Assembly (NCBI RefSeq): GCF_022458985.1
Contig: NC_061771.1
Location: 21,773,501 to 21,837,500 of the forward strand
Length of the DNA stretch: 64,000 bases
Direction of reading: 5' to 3'
DNA from: Mugil cephalus
Taxonomy: Eukaryota; Chordata; Actinopteri; Mugiliformes; Mugilidae
Within the stretch, counting starts at the first letter, position 1. Each line of letters opens with the position of its first letter. Under the pieces are notes generated by a model. That model was not told the DNA's origin. It searched no databases and saw only the letters and a list, made by a program, of their open reading frames with translations. Positions 35,675 to 50,600 of this stretch are shown piece after piece. Made by a program: the position numbers and the translations under genes.

Positions 35675-38600
35675 GACAAGGTCCTACACAGCGTCCCTCA
35701 GAGCGCTGTGACCGTCACCGCAGCACAACATCACACACACACACACACACACACACTCAACACACTCACACAATAGAGATTCTTCTGTGTCGTGTTTTTC
35801 TTTCTGATGCGATTCGGTTCAGGTTCATTTGCATTCAGCTCAAAACTGAGCTGCTCAAAACTTTTGTCTCAGTCACTGGGGCTGCATCCACACGTCCAAA
35901 TACATTTTTTTGTTTTGTTTAGTATGTTAACGTCCATACTACTGCGTCCTGCTGCACATTTACACAAATCTGATTTTTTAGGATGGCCACGTCCACACGT
36001 ACGAAAACGTGGCATCGTGTATTTCACAGTAAAGGTCGATCCATTGTGAAACTGCATCTAGTTGTAGAAAGGCTGTAGTACATATCACCAGCCTATGCGT
36101 GTTGCTGTTTCTGCTACAGAACTCCAAAAAAAGAAGAACAAGGGGCGGAGCATGCGCATCAAACCTTGCCCGCCATATACAAACATAAAGCCAGATTACA
36201 GCTCGTCATCCTTTTAGCTCATCGTAGCAGCAAAGCAAATGTATATATTAGACCGAGCCACCCAACAAGCCTGTAGTCCGCTACTGATGTTGATGTTGTT
36301 ATGAGATGTGAGGCTAGAGGGTCGAGAGGTGAGGCGATGACATCATCGTGTTTGTATCAGACGTCCACAAGTTTGAAAAAAAGAATCCGCACCGGCTCCG
36401 TGTTTTTCTTTTTCACCCTGGGACTCTGGGATCTTCCTGAGACTGGAACCACACCCTTTTGAATCCAGGTCCACGACCATTTAGCCCGACTTCTCATAAT
36501 AACTACAGGTTTGAGACGGTGCTGCATAAGATATTGACCCTTGTTGGATGGCTAGGTCCAATATATACCATTGCTTCGCTACTACAGTGAACTAATTATG
36601 CTGTAATCCCGACTGTATGTTTGTCTTGAGTGCGCACATGCTCCGTCTCTTGTTCATCTTTTTTTGTCTGAGGTCTGTAGCAGAAACAGCGCCATGCGTA
36701 GGCCTGGGATATGTACTACAGCCTTTATACATCAACCTTTACAGAGAAATTATCGACACAACGCTAAGGAAAACCAGAGGGTTGAAAGATCGTTTTGCTA
36801 CGTGTGAACGTGGCCTTAAAGTGTCCCATCATGAGGACTTTAGGAAGTGTTGCTAAGAACCATTAATTAGTGCTTCAGTCAAGATGGGCTGGAAGGACAC
36901 TTACGGAAACCCATGTTCTCTTCCTGATTAGGTCTTTCTCTTATTTGCTAAGTCCAAGGTATTTTCTTGACCAGCGCTTTTGAGCTCCACATGGACTGAT
37001 TAACCTACTATGGACATGGACTGAAGAGGGACACCAGGAAGCCTCCAGTACCAAAATCACATCCTTGCCGACCAGATATACATTCATATTCAGATATCTG
37101 CTTACAGTGGTTAACAGTGGTTAACTAGTCATTCAGTTCAATAAGAAGCTGTATCCAAACCTTCCAGTGGTAGTTTAAATGAAAGGTATTCTTGAACCTT
37201 GTTGCTCTTGCTAGCAGCTGTTGTGCAGTTAAGCTTTGCATTTTTTCTTCTCAAACAAAGCCTTTCTCTAAAAAAAGAGAAAAACTACTTGGCATTCACT
37301 CACGATCACAGTTGGTCTCTGATGACTTAGACTACATCGAGGATGCTGACTTTGTGTTTCTTTTTTCCCCAAGAAAACTGTTTTAGATTCTTTCTTTTTT
37401 TTTTTCCTGGATAGCTGAAATAGGAGCTCTCTTATGCTAAGTTTCTGGAAGGCATTTGCAATAGCATGTGTGCCTATGTGTGCTGCTCGCGTCTGTTTGT
37501 GTCATGGTAGAAGTGCAGAGTCAGCCACCAGCCGCAGTTAAACAGCTGCAGAACATTACAGAGGAATCATGTGACCTGTAATAACACACGCGTACATATT
37601 GCCAGCTGTGGAAAGTAAGTCAGTAATTGGTATTTTGGATAGTTTGCTACGGTTTGCACAGTTTGCACATTATCGCATAGCATTTAGGAATGGCTCAGGG
37701 TGGATCAAAGACAAGAGATACCACTCGTGAAGCGATTAATGTCAGATTAAAAATGTAACATCTTTTTTTTTTTCTAAGATCCTTGTGTAAATATGGATTT
37801 TATTTTTGGTTCTTTTGCTGCTTTTCTCACAGGTAAATATTCGCGGGATGAATTTGAGGTCAATCGGTGCCTCCGGTTAGAAGATAGTCGCAGGCTAAAC
37901 CAGACTACAGAGCGACAACACAGGCAGAGAGAGTGCAAGGACGACTCAGTGGCGTGGAAGCGATTGATCCTGTCAGTTCAGACGCGCGCACTTGCGGACG
38001 CACACGCACACACACACACACTTAAACGGACAGATTGAAAGTAGATCAGTGTGCCTGGGTGTTTAACGTTGGGCCCCTCCTCCATCCAGCCTGCTAGCTG
38101 ATCTCCAGTAGGGTAGATGTGCACGCACGCTTACATCTAATCCGAGCACACACACTCATGTGCAGCCAAGCTCACCGTGCTTATTAGTAGCTAATTGATC
38201 CATGCTTAATCTGCTGTGATGGTTTGTCAGCGCGACGGTTAATGTAAAGGCCATCATACACACATAGGAGGAGGTTTGGCTTTAACATGAAGCTCATACA
38301 ATCAAGAGTCCTGGTTCAGCTGTTGTGTGTGTTGGTGCACGCTGGTACTGACTGATAGTTAGTGGATTGATGGTTGTTAGTGCCATCAGCTAGATGGAAA
38401 AAAATATGTCAGACACTCAGTACTTCCAGTGTTTGTTTAAAGTCACAACAAATCTTTTTATTTTCATTTCACCGTATTTCTTTTAACCCGTTCCTGATGC
38501 AGTTTCTGACGGACGCCGTGAAAACATCCTCAGTGATAAAGCTCAGGGTTTCCTCCTTGATTCCTTCAAAGCTTAATGCATTGTGCTGGATATGGTGTAA

Positions 38601-41600
38601 ATCCCTACAGTTAATTTTAAAAGCCAGAGAGATCTAACAATGCATTAGTGGCGCACGGTGCGGGCGTTAGCGTAGCAGAACTCTAGCAATAAGCCTTTAG
38701 ATAATAACACAGGATAATACCGGGGACGAGGAATCTGCAGAGCTTATCTCCCATCGGGATTCTCTCCTCTTGTCCGTCGCTCATCTTCTTTAACCTGTTG
38801 GAGAAAAGCAGTTGAGGGGGGAGGAATCAGCTGGTGTCTTCTTAGCTTTAGCTCTTAGCTTTAGCTCAGCTGCTTTCTCGTGGGAAATTAACAGTGCAAA
38901 AAGACACACATTCCAAATATTGAGGCTCGTGGTGTTTGACTAACCCTTTTGTCTCCCTTCACGTTCTACCACAGCATAATGAAACATGTTGTGTATATCT
39001 ATAAACTGAATCTACAGTAGTGTTTTAGTGACCGTCAGCCTGGTTGTGTTGGCTGTGGCGCTGGAGACATTGATGCATCGATAGCACTTTTCTGGTCTGT
39101 TACGCATCTTCTTTACCAGACAGCGTTGACCTATATAGAGTCATTTTCCTAAACAATGAAGTTGTTTACGTGCTGTTAAAAAGAATCTCGTGACTTGTGC
39201 GTATCAGCGAGCGTAAGCGTGAGTGGTCGGTTTGCTCTTGATGGCGAACTGGTGGCACTTTCTGGTTTGCATGGCTTTGTGTTAGCACTGCCTGCTAATG
39301 TGGAAATCTGGGGACATTTACAGAAACAAAAAAACAACAAAACTAAACAAAAAAAGACTTAGATGTCATCAAGATGAAATGAAGAGAGAGGGACAATACA
39401 GTTTCATTTATTTTGTCGTATTTATTTATATGTAAACATATTTAAACTCCTGTGTCTGTAATTTCTTTTCTTATTCATAAAGCTAAAATTGGACTCTTAC
39501 GGGTGCAGCTATAGCAGAAATCAGGAACATCTGGTCACCCTAAAAAAAAAACCCAGACAAACAACACAGCACCTTTTTTTTTTTGGCACAAGTCCTCTGA
39601 TACTGCTGCTTCGTTTTTCGGACCTTTCCATTTCACCACAGTGCCTCACAGTGGCACAGTCGCACCGTACGTGTTTAGAAAATGGTCCAGTTGGAAACAG
39701 TGTCTCGCGTCACATCGTTCCAAATGCAGTGTTATGAAATACACCACAGTATATTAAAAATTCATATCATAACAAGAAAAAAATAAGTATACCACTCAGC
39801 CCCAGGTTCAATGTAAAAAAATCCAAAACCATCACCCTCACCTGTATTCTTTGTGTAGTACTTATTTGCAGATGTTAGCATGCTAATGTGCTAAATCTAG
39901 ATGGTGAACATTTCGCCTGACAAACGCTAGCACATGACCTCAAAACACAGTCTCACACACTCCCCAGCCCTGTACTGTGGCCAAACAAATGCTCATACCA
40001 TTCATCATTCAGCTATTTCACTTATTTTAAAAGTCCTGAAAGCATGAAATCAACGGAAAACATGGAACATCTACTTCACTGCCAGAGAACTTCTCCTTGG
40101 ACGTTACCTAGATTTCATCCCTGAAACATGTATTTTTATAAAACATAAAGATGAGGAAATCTCTGGCTGCTCGTGTGGAAAAACTGAGCCTTTTTCTGAA
40201 GCCCGTGAAGCCAGGAAGTCTGCGAATATCATGGAGGTTGGAGTCGGATTGTGTTGTTATCCGGGGTCCCCAGAGTTACTCCGAGCAGATCTATGGCAAG
40301 ATTCCTTTGTCTGTTGTAAGTAGTCTGGCAGGTGCGGAGTTCGGCTTTCCAGAAACGTGTCTCAGCCTCTGCATGGTGCCGCAGCACAACGACTTTTCCA
40401 GACGGCCTCACATGCGAAAAAGAAAAATCAACGTTTCAGCGTGTGATAAAAAAAGATTTCATCACTTCTCTTTTAGCCTAATTGCTGTAACAGCCCTCGT
40501 CTCTCTGTCTTTATCCACTTCTCCCTTTTTGTGTTCGGATGACTCATCTTCTTTCACCTCTTCTTTCTCCTGCATCTTTCCAGTGTCTGTTTTTTTTTTT
40601 TTTTTTGTTCTAAATTTACTCCCCCACCTCCCCCAACTCCTTCTCCTGTCTCCTCCCTCCGCCCCTTCGTTCTTTTGCACTTCAAAGCTTTTAGAGGGTG
40701 TGTGATCTGTGTGGTGGGTCTCTGGCGTATACAGCTCCCCCAGCAGCATCGCTTCCGCTCGCTCCACAGAGGTGTCCGTGTTTGATGGCGCGCAAATGCG
40801 ACGCTAATTTTTCAGGGTATCCATCAAATGCTCATTTAACAGCCACTGTTTTTTTTGGCCTCAAATAGCTGAAGAGAGGAACACAACTTGTTTTTTAAAT
40901 CATGTGGTCTGTCTGTCTGTCTGCTCATACCAGCTAATTTGCTTCCTGCATCCTTAACCCACATGTAAATAAATAAACTAAATGCTCCACGTCCCCGTGA
41001 TAAGGACGACTCTCACATGCGCTGATTGCTGAATGAATCGAGCCCAAAGTTTCACGGAAAACTGTATTTTCGGAAATGACATCGTCTTATTTGTTACTAA
41101 TTGGGCATTTCTCCTCTTCTTTTCCAGTCTGTTTTGCTCCTCGGTTCTGTGGCTTTGGTTTGTTTGGGCCTGGACCTCCTCTTCCTCCTCTTCTACTCCT
41201 TCTGGCTTTGCTGCCGGCGACGCAAGAGTGACGAATCTTCACACTCCCATTCACACTCCCAGCAGCCGAGCGCCGACTGCTGCTGCACCGCCTGGTGCGT
41301 CATCATCGCCACACTTGTCTGCAGGTGAGAGGTTATCTTCACACTTTCCTACAGAATGATAAAGTTACACGTGTACGAACGTCCCTGACCCGCTCCCTGT
41401 TTGCCAGCGTGCTACCAGCCGTGAGATGTGTCGTATTGAGGAGGCTCGAGAGAGTGAGGGTTCATGTGTTTTATCATCCTCTTCGATTAATGAGTTGCCG
41501 CACTCTCTGAGTTGTCTCTGGGGATTTTTAGGGAAAGGTATTATTTGTCTCACTAAAGACACTAGGCATCGTGCCTATTGGCTGTCGGGCTGATTATTGT

Positions 41601-44600
41601 TGATGCAAGACCAAGTTTTCGATTTCTTTGCATGTCTGCATCCAGTTGGGTCTCTACACATTTACTTTTTCCAGGTTTTTTTGTATTTTCTCTGAAGGAG
41701 GACTTATTAAACTATAATAAAACTATATTGGTCCAGCTAAGGATATTAATAATTTAATGATTTTGACAAAATTCTGTGAATGTGACAGAGACCAAATGTC
41801 CACCCTGTTATGGGACATCCTCATCTCTATCCAGACATATCCAGATATGTGTTGATTGCACACTTATTATAATAATTCCATTTTCTGAGCATTAAAAAGT
41901 CCCTTCATTTACCTTTGAAATATCTATTTTTACAAATATTCACAAAAGTCTAATTTCAACACATGTCTTTTTCGAATTAAAGGAAATTTCAGTTCCATTT
42001 GGCAAAGCGTACACTGCAAGTAAACACAAATAAATGCTTGATATTTGTTATTTTTATTTACTTATTATCAAAAAAACAGGTGAGAAGGTGGACGGTACCT
42101 AACAGGATGGACCTCATATCAGTAAAAAAACACATATCATTAATGAGAGGAAGCAGGATGGACAGGGCGTAACCAGATGAACTTCATATCAGTGAAAAAC
42201 ACATTTCAATAATGAAAGTAAATTTTTTTAACATTTGCCTTCTTTCAGACCGGGGCCCCATTCCTTGACCAATACAAGCATGTCATTTTAACTGGTTATC
42301 TGTTTAAAAGTACATAACTAATGAAAGCATTAATAATAAAAACCGACACGCGCTGGAAAAAAAGTTAATCTACCTTTCTCATGTCCACCCTTTTACTGTG
42401 CAAAACAGTCACAGGGTGGACATTTAATGCTGAAGTTCTCCGTTACTACTCATGTGATGAAAAGCAAGCTTGCTTTTGATAACAACCAAGGAAGATAACT
42501 TATTTATGAACCATATTTTTTAAAATTACCAAAAATGATCAGGGGGCAGTCGACATACTTTAAATATTTTAAGCAGTAAAAATGTATTAACAAGAAAACA
42601 TTACATCTGGAGAGGAATATTATAAATGAGGCTGTATAACAGTAATGAAAAATGTAGAATTTATTTGTTTTCTTTGTAACTTCAGTTTAGCAAACCTGAT
42701 TTGGGACATGGCAGTTTAGCCTTAAAATTAGTGTAATTATTTTAAATTGAACTAATCCTGCATATATATCATTGTATTCTACACTAGAGGACAGTTAACC
42801 ACGTCAGTCAAGCTTTTAGAAATAAGTATTAGCCCATTTTAACCCAAAATATGCCATACTACTATGTCACGGGGACCGAATAGGAATGATCCATATAGCA
42901 TTTTTTTTAAAAGCTGAGAAGTGTACCGTCTTTGATAGCCTGCAATCTATCTATGTATCTTAAAAAAAAAATAATCTAAGCAACCTAAAGTTTGTGACAA
43001 AGGCACCACCTTTGGACAAAGTTTGTATGTTTTCCATTCTTTAAGCACCGGCTCTGTTTCAAAAATAAAAACAGTATTGTACAAAACGGCAACGATCCCA
43101 TCCCTAGTCTCTAACCTTTGATTTAGACCTACAAACTTCCCATTTTCTATCTGCACCAGTGTGACCACGGTTCTCTTCTGCTATACTAACAAGCCAGCTT
43201 CCAGCTGAAGCATGAAATCTACTTGTGTATATATATATATATATATACACACAGCAAATGAATGTAATTACGGAGACATGACACTGAAATCATCTTTCAA
43301 ATAAACCTATGCATATAATTTGCAACAGATTCTTAACATAGCAGGACTGGGTTTCTCTGTGTGTGTTTAGAGGATGCTCATAATCACACATAAACACAGG
43401 ATACAGAGCGAGACGGAGGGAGGCGCAAATCACGGCTAGAACCAAGTTGTTGCTGATAAACCTACACTTTATTATCATTACTTCACCACAGGACGCAAAA
43501 CACTTACGGGAACTGCTGCCTCACATAGTTTCACGAGAAACGATACTTATATTTACACATACTGACCTGTGAATTACCTGGAATTCCTTTCATTTCAGCG
43601 CAGTGCACTTTGCTGTGCATGTTGGATACTTTTACAGAGATGCCATCAGTTCAAATAAACTGTGAATATCTCAAAACGTTCTTGATTGGTGAGACTGATG
43701 GTTGAGAGAAACTTTCTGTCCTTGTCACTTGAAAGCAGAGAACGTAAAGAAAAAGTGTAGTTAGGGCTTCAGCATCACAAGTTCTTTATCTCACTGCACC
43801 TCATAGTTAAGGACAGAGAAATGTGCATTTTAATATGTGTATATCTATGATGAATCCAGAAATGCTGGGAATGAACAGGCAGAAACGTCACAATTGTTAG
43901 AGCACTTTTGTGGGGGACTAACCAGGGACTCTCTCAGAGTAAACACCCTCTAGGGAGCTCCTCAGACAGCTACACATCTAATCGCTGTCTGGTGGTTTGT
44001 GTAGCTGCATCACTTAGTTCTGTGCAACATGCAGCTGCCACACAACAACAGTGCTGCATGTTGCAGCTCCATTTTTAAGGCTAATTTAAGAACTTTTCTT
44101 TGCCCAACTAATGTTTTACAGATGTTTACTTTCTTATTGTTGCTGGTGAAACATTCATGTGTTTGACCAGTCAATGTACATTTCTGTCAGGACCAATCTC
44201 TTCTGTTTCAGTTGTGTCACTAAATATTCATGTTGTTCTGGATTAATGACGAATGTAAAGTAGGAGAAAACAGACCCTTAAACCTGAGATTGTTCTCAGT
44301 TCCAGCCCTCCAGGCACAAAAAAGTTGGGATCACATCCATCTGCTACAGGTACGATGAAAATATTTGGTCCAGAACCTGTGACTCTTTGACTGCAGCTGT
44401 GTCTAAGAATGAGAGTTATTACACCGCGTCGTTCACTTTCACCCCGTCTCGTTTGAAGCCTGAATTCCTCCGTGTTGTAACCGGGAACCAGCCAGGTGGT
44501 TGCGCTCCACTGTTGGTGTTTATCTGACTCTGAAAGCTGTGTGTACACAAAAGGTCTTTCACCTAAGTGAGGCTGCTCTCTCTGCGCCGTGCAGGGGTGT

Positions 44601-47600
44601 AGAGAGCGTATTTTGATCTTAGACACGGGACTCGGTGGACTCTGCTCTTCATGCCACAAAAACAACTCTTCCTCTTCCCTCCACTCTGCCATCACTTTGC
44701 AGCCTCCGCTGACTTCTTCTTCTTCTTCTCCCTTTCTTTGTGTATCTCCATCTCTGTTAGTCCCCCCCACCACCACCCACCCACCCACCCCCAGCTCCTC
44801 CTTTATTTCTCTCTGTTTGGTTTTCTCCCTGGCCTAGAAAGGTTGCCATGGAGACAGAAGCAGATTTGATGCAGAGACGAGAAATGAATTATACAGTCAG
44901 GGGAAGCTGTGTCTGTGCATGTGTGTGTTCGCGTGACTCAGGGCTGAAGAAGGGCTGTGTTTTTTTTATGTTTTTTTTTTTTTTTTGGAGGTTTTAATAT
45001 TTTATTTCGCAGCTATAATATTTCTTGGTGAATATTTTATATGGATTTGAGCACGCGTGCATGTGTCTGTGCGTTTTTATTTATGTGCCCGCGCACGAGA
45101 ATGCGGTTCTTTGTCCACAATTAAAGATGACGTCATGTCTTATTTTTGGCACGTCACCAGCTGCGTGTGGACTTCCACCATTTGTGTGCAGGTGCAGTGT
45201 TTTCCTGTATCTCGTATTAGTTTGTGACCACGTGTCCTGAAAATACTGGTCGATCAATAATAAAGTCCAATGTAGTTTCTGATTATTAACATGTATTTAG
45301 TAAAACGAAACAGCTTCCAAACAATGAACAAACAGGAAATATGTTCGTGAAGGACAAATCCTTTGAAAATGTTTGTGTTTTATTTCACTTTTCTGACATT
45401 TCATTGGCAGAATAATTGAAAAAATACCAAGATATGACTCAATAGCAAACAGCTCCAACGGTTTCTCAATCACTGCTAGCTTCAGTGCCTCGGCTGACTG
45501 CTCCCTTCTCTCCCACCAGCTGAAAAACTATATGCCCCGTTGCTTGGAAAGTCTTTTTTGTCTGAGGTAACTTGATGCCAGGAGATGCTGGTGCATTAAG
45601 AGCTGAGAACGTCTGTGACGAAATGGACGTAATTCTCAGCTCCGACACTAGAAACCTAATTTAAAGCTGTAATTCTGGGCAAATTGAGTCTAGGATTGTG
45701 ATAATCTAACTAATGATTAAAACTATGAAATGGAGAATGAATATCCTGGAAAAGTCCTCTACACGTAGCATCAGAAACTAGATTCTGTGCGATGATCAGT
45801 GGAGGAATTTGGGATCTTGAATGATTTATATGTTCGGTTGTGCGTGTTATTTCATGTTAGTTCACCATGAAGTGAATACAGCATTTACTGTATCATCTAC
45901 TGAGCTTGAACTATTGTCTGCACTGGCCAGTGTTTGCTGTTAATATGATTTCTTAACTCACTGCACCTTACTGGAACCCCCCCTTATGTCTCATATCTCA
46001 AGTTGTTGCTCCATTTAATCCCAGATAGGAGCAGTGGGTATTAAACCAAGTAGATAAAACTCATGAAGAGAGAAGAGGAGAAGTGTTAGAGAAGAAGAGG
46101 ACAGGTAAACAGAGTTTAGGGGGGAGATGATTTACTGTTTAAACTGAGATCATAGGGAGGACGGGAGACAGAATGAGATGTTGTGTGCGAACATTTAACT
46201 GCCTCCGCGCTTGTGTTCATCTCCATTTCTGTTTCCTATTTGTATTTATTGTCTCACGTGTACACAACGAAGAGCGTCGTAAAAAATCACACACACACAC
46301 ACGCGACGTAAATCTCGCTGTAACACGAGGCTACTCAAGATCTAATGGGCTGGAATGAATCGTCTTAACAACGGCCGTAAATTTCTCTGTGCAAACCTGT
46401 GCAGACGGAGGCATCGCAGTCGCACACACACGCATGCACTCGTACAGTACACGAGGGCAGGAGGACGCAAAAGCTTTTACAGGATAGCGTAGTGGGGCGG
46501 GGGGTAAATGTGAGTGGACAAACAGATTTCTGACATGGTGTTGGGTGGATGAGTGTGAACGTGGGTGCTTAAGTTTGGAGGTTTAGTTCGGGGGCCATGA
46601 ACCCCACATATCGTAGCATGTGTGTTATGCGTGAACGTGGGCGCAGAGCTGCAGAAGGATCATATTATTTGCGGTCTGGTGACCCAATTATTGTGTAGAC
46701 GGCCTGTGTGTGTGTGTGTGTGTGTGTTTGTGTGTGTGTGTGAGTCATTCCTGGTAGCGCTGTGCTCACCCCGGGCCTGAGGCTGACACCGTAGCGAAAA
46801 CACTGAGAGCTCAGTGCCACCTGTTGCTGCTTGACAGGAACTGCACTCTGCTGCTCAGCTGTGGGTGCTGCAGCTTTGTTGTTGTTGTCTGAATATGTGT
46901 GGCAGAAGAGAAGAACTATTATTCACCCGATTCATCCATATTGATGAATTTGACGCCTTTCGAAAGCTGAATTAATCATTGGTTTAACATTTGGCGCTTT
47001 CTATTTTCTGCCTCCCAGCGCTGGCATCGCTGTGGGATTCTATGGGAACGGGGAGTCGAGCGATGGAGCCAACCGTTTGGCATACTCCCTCCGCCATGCC
47101 AACCGCACCGTATCCGGGGTGGAGAAACTGGTGAGTCACATGCTTTGAAAGATTGCAAAAACATTTCTTTTTTATTATTATTATTTCCAACAAGGGAATT
47201 AAAAAAAAAATATATGACGTGGTGTTTGTTTCTAGGTGTCAGACAGCGCCCTAGCCTTAAACCAGACTGTGGAGGAGAGCTTGGTCCAGTTAGAGACGGC
47301 CTTCCAGGATCAGACGGACTATGTGTCCATCGTCCAGAAGCTGCAGGGACAGCTGGACGAGCTGGTGAGGCTGATGGTGGACGTCCCCTTTTGGTCCAAC
47401 ACTGACATCTCCCTGGAGGACTTGGCCCGCAAGACAGAAGCATTTGACTTTTACAGGTCGGTGCTAACGAGTGTTGTCGGTGCCGCATCGGTGTGAAAAC
47501 ACTGCTTTGAGTGTGTGTTGAACCCATTAAAACCAGCCACACTCCCCTGGCCACAAACTGTACAAAGCCCAAGGACTAAACTGATGAGACTCCTGTATTT

Positions 47601-50600
47601 AAATGAAGACACTGTGATACCATTGTACTTTTACAGATGGCTGGGGTACCTTGGTCTGCTGCTGTTTGACGTACTCATTTGTCTTCTGGTGCTGTTTGGC
47701 CTGATACGCAACTCCAGAGGCACTCTGATTGGGTACGTTACATTACATCACACCCCTAATGTTGCTCCTATTGGACGACTCGAATCATGACTAGAGCCTG
47801 GGTAATGCTTGTCATGTTGTTAAGCTGCTTTATAAAAAAAAATATATATATACATGTGTGTGTATTTCTGTCCTTCAGAGTGTGTCTTCTGGGGGTTCTG
47901 ACTCTGATAATCAGCTGGGGGTCTCTGGGCCTGGAACTGGCTGCCGCTGCTGTAAGTGTAACCATGGCAACACTGCCGAGCTCTCTGGCTCCGCAGTGAT
48001 GTAATCTCTACCCACTGCTCGAGTGCGTGGATGTTACTGTTAGCCTGATGTGTCATGTGTGCTCAACCTCTTGCAGTCAGCCAGCGACTTCTGCGTTTCC
48101 CCGGATACTTACATCACCACGGTAACCAAGGAAAACGCCGTCATCAACCAAGGTATGCAGGGAACGAAACCAAACCACGGCGTATGTCCATTTCTCATGA
48201 GCAATTCACCCAAGGGGTAGTTTTCCATTTTCGGGGGTTGTTAAATTAAATAAAACCGTCACAAAATAGATTAAATGATCCAGTTTTTCAGAAGGAAAAA
48301 TGAAAGGACACAGTAAACTGATGCAAGGAGAAACAGTAGGACATTGGTCGGTTAAATGTAGATTCACAAATGAGCAGAAGCATCTAAAACAGGATCCACT
48401 TTCCTCTGTGACGGTTAAATCTCACCCTGACATGTCGCCTCTATTTTAAGAAACGAGTGTGTGCGTTAACACGAGGACGTGCGAGCGCGTGTTTCCAGCG
48501 GGATTGTGTTTGATTGACGCTCTGGTATCTAAAAGCTCCTAAAGCTCCTGCTCCGTCTCTGCAGACTGCAATGCATCATCGCTCTTCCTCCCGCTTGTCC
48601 CCGCTGCCAAACAACCAAACAACAACAAAAAAAAAAACATAAACAAATATGAGCACGTTTTTTTGTTTTTCATTGAAGGCGGTGATCTCATTTGTTCTAT
48701 CTCTTCATCCTTTCACGTCCACTCAACCCTCCCTCCCTTCCTCCCTGACGTCGCTGTTTTCGCTCACCTAATGAGCTCTGTTGTCTGTCAGTAGAGCACA
48801 GATGTTGCCTCCGTATCAGACACATAAAAACAATACACTATTAAACTCGCAGTAATGGTACACTCACTGGCCACTTTATTAGGTACACCTAGCTAGTAAA
48901 AGGTCAGACCCCCTTTAGCCTTCAGAACTGCCTTAATTCTTTGTGGCATGTTTTAAGTGGTAAGATGTTGGAAACACTCCTCAGAGATTCTGGTCCATAT
49001 TCACATGATAGCATCATGCAGTTGCTGCAGATTTGTCGGCCCCAAAGTGTGTCAAGAAAATGTCCCCCACACCATTACACCACCACCACCAGCCTGAACC
49101 GTTGATACAAGGCAGGATGGATCCATGCTTTCATGTTGTTTACACCAGATTCTGACCCTGACATCTGAACATTGCAGCGGAAATCAAGACTCATCAGACC
49201 AGGCAACGTTTTTCCAATCTTCTAATGTCCAATTTTGTTGAGCCTGTGTGAAATGTAGTCAGTTTCCTATCATCTCCAACCAGTCTGCCCATTCTCCTCT
49301 GACCTCTCACATCAACAAGGCATTTTCATCCACACAACAGTCACTCACTGGATATTTTCTCTTTTTCGGACCATTCTCTCTAAACCCTAGAGATGCTTGT
49401 GAGTGAAAATCCCAGTAGATCAGCAGTTTCTGAAATACTCAGACCAGCCCGTCTGACACCAACAACCATACCACGTTCAAAGTCACTTCAATCCCCTTTC
49501 TTCTCTATTCTGATGCTCGGTTTGAACTTCAGCAAGTCGTCTTCATCACCTCTACATGACTAAATGCACTGAATTGCAGCCACATGATTGGCTCATTAGC
49601 TAATTGAACAGGTGTACCTAATAAAGTGGCAAGTGAGCGTTTATTGTAAACGTATGCATTATTGATGATACTGATACGCAACCTTTGGTGCATTCCCAGA
49701 TATCCTGCAGTATTACCTGAAGTGCAGCTCCGGCCAAATTAACCCGTTCCAGCAGGTAACTTAAGCTGCACTGCTTTGCATAAAAAACTATTTTCTTTAT
49801 TGTAATGCCACTTATTGACCAGAATGTGTATTTGTGCCTGTGTTTGTGCTTCTCTGTATGTTCTGTAGAGGCTGTCAGGGAGTCACAAAGCCTTGGTGGA
49901 GATGCAGGATGATGTGGCAGAGCTACTGAGATCAGCAACACGTGAATATCCCAACACTAAGGTGTGTGTGTGTGTGTGTGTAAATAATCTGTCGGCCAAT
50001 ATTTGTCACGGTTGAGTGGGTTTGCATCAGTGGAGACAGGATAAAAGTGGACGTACGTGAAGGCTGACGTCTGTGTTTGAGGATAGAGCCTTTGTTTGGT
50101 GTGTGCAGGGGAGTCTGGAGCAGATCCAGTCCGTGCTGAATTCGACCGAGGTTGGTCTCCACCAGCTGACTGCTCTGGTTGACTGTCGCAGCCTACACAT
50201 GGTGAGTCACTTTGTGGGCTGTTAAAGAGAAGTGTTCTCAAACCCTCCGTCCAATCTGACTCGTCTTCTCCCGTCTCCTTGCAGGACTATGTCCAGGCGT
50301 TGACCGGGCTGTGTTACGACGGGGTGGAGGGTCTCATCTACCTGGTTCTCTTCTCCTTCGTCACCGCCCTGATGTTCTCCTCCATCGTGTGCAGCGTGCC
50401 GCACACTTGGCCTAGCAAGAGGTAACACACACACAACCAGTGTCCCTCACAGCCGTACGCAAAGCTTTTACGTCCCTGAATGTGTCTCTTTAGTTAAACC
50501 TGTCCACTAACAACTCACATCTTACCAGCACTAACTTCTAACTGTGAACTGAATCCAGCTGATGGACTAGAGAACAGTGGAAAGACCCATAAATAATCAA

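Larger units (their letters stand above)
33027..41127 (+). other. ttyh3 intron 1 (8.1 kb)
   Basis: This is non-coding between exons 1 and 2. It holds a tRNA-like segment (33165-33270), TG/AC microsatellites (35289-35335, 35637-35673, 35732-35755), a (GAA)n tract, a GGA-rich stretch at 34858-34890, a possible inverted-repeat element at 35880-36830 and a hAT-like remnant at 39355-39805. No additional exon was recognised. Confidence 0.7.

Noticed and set aside
40151-40705. 184-codon plus-strand frame in ttyh3 intron 1
   Set aside because: The translation becomes Ser/Phe/Leu low-complexity over pyrimidine runs, with no homology and no splice sites that join ttyh3 in phase.
44243-44788. 181-codon minus-strand frame in ttyh3 intron 2
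   Set aside because: It has no recognisable motif, a repetitive acidic stretch from TTC repeats, and no splice context.
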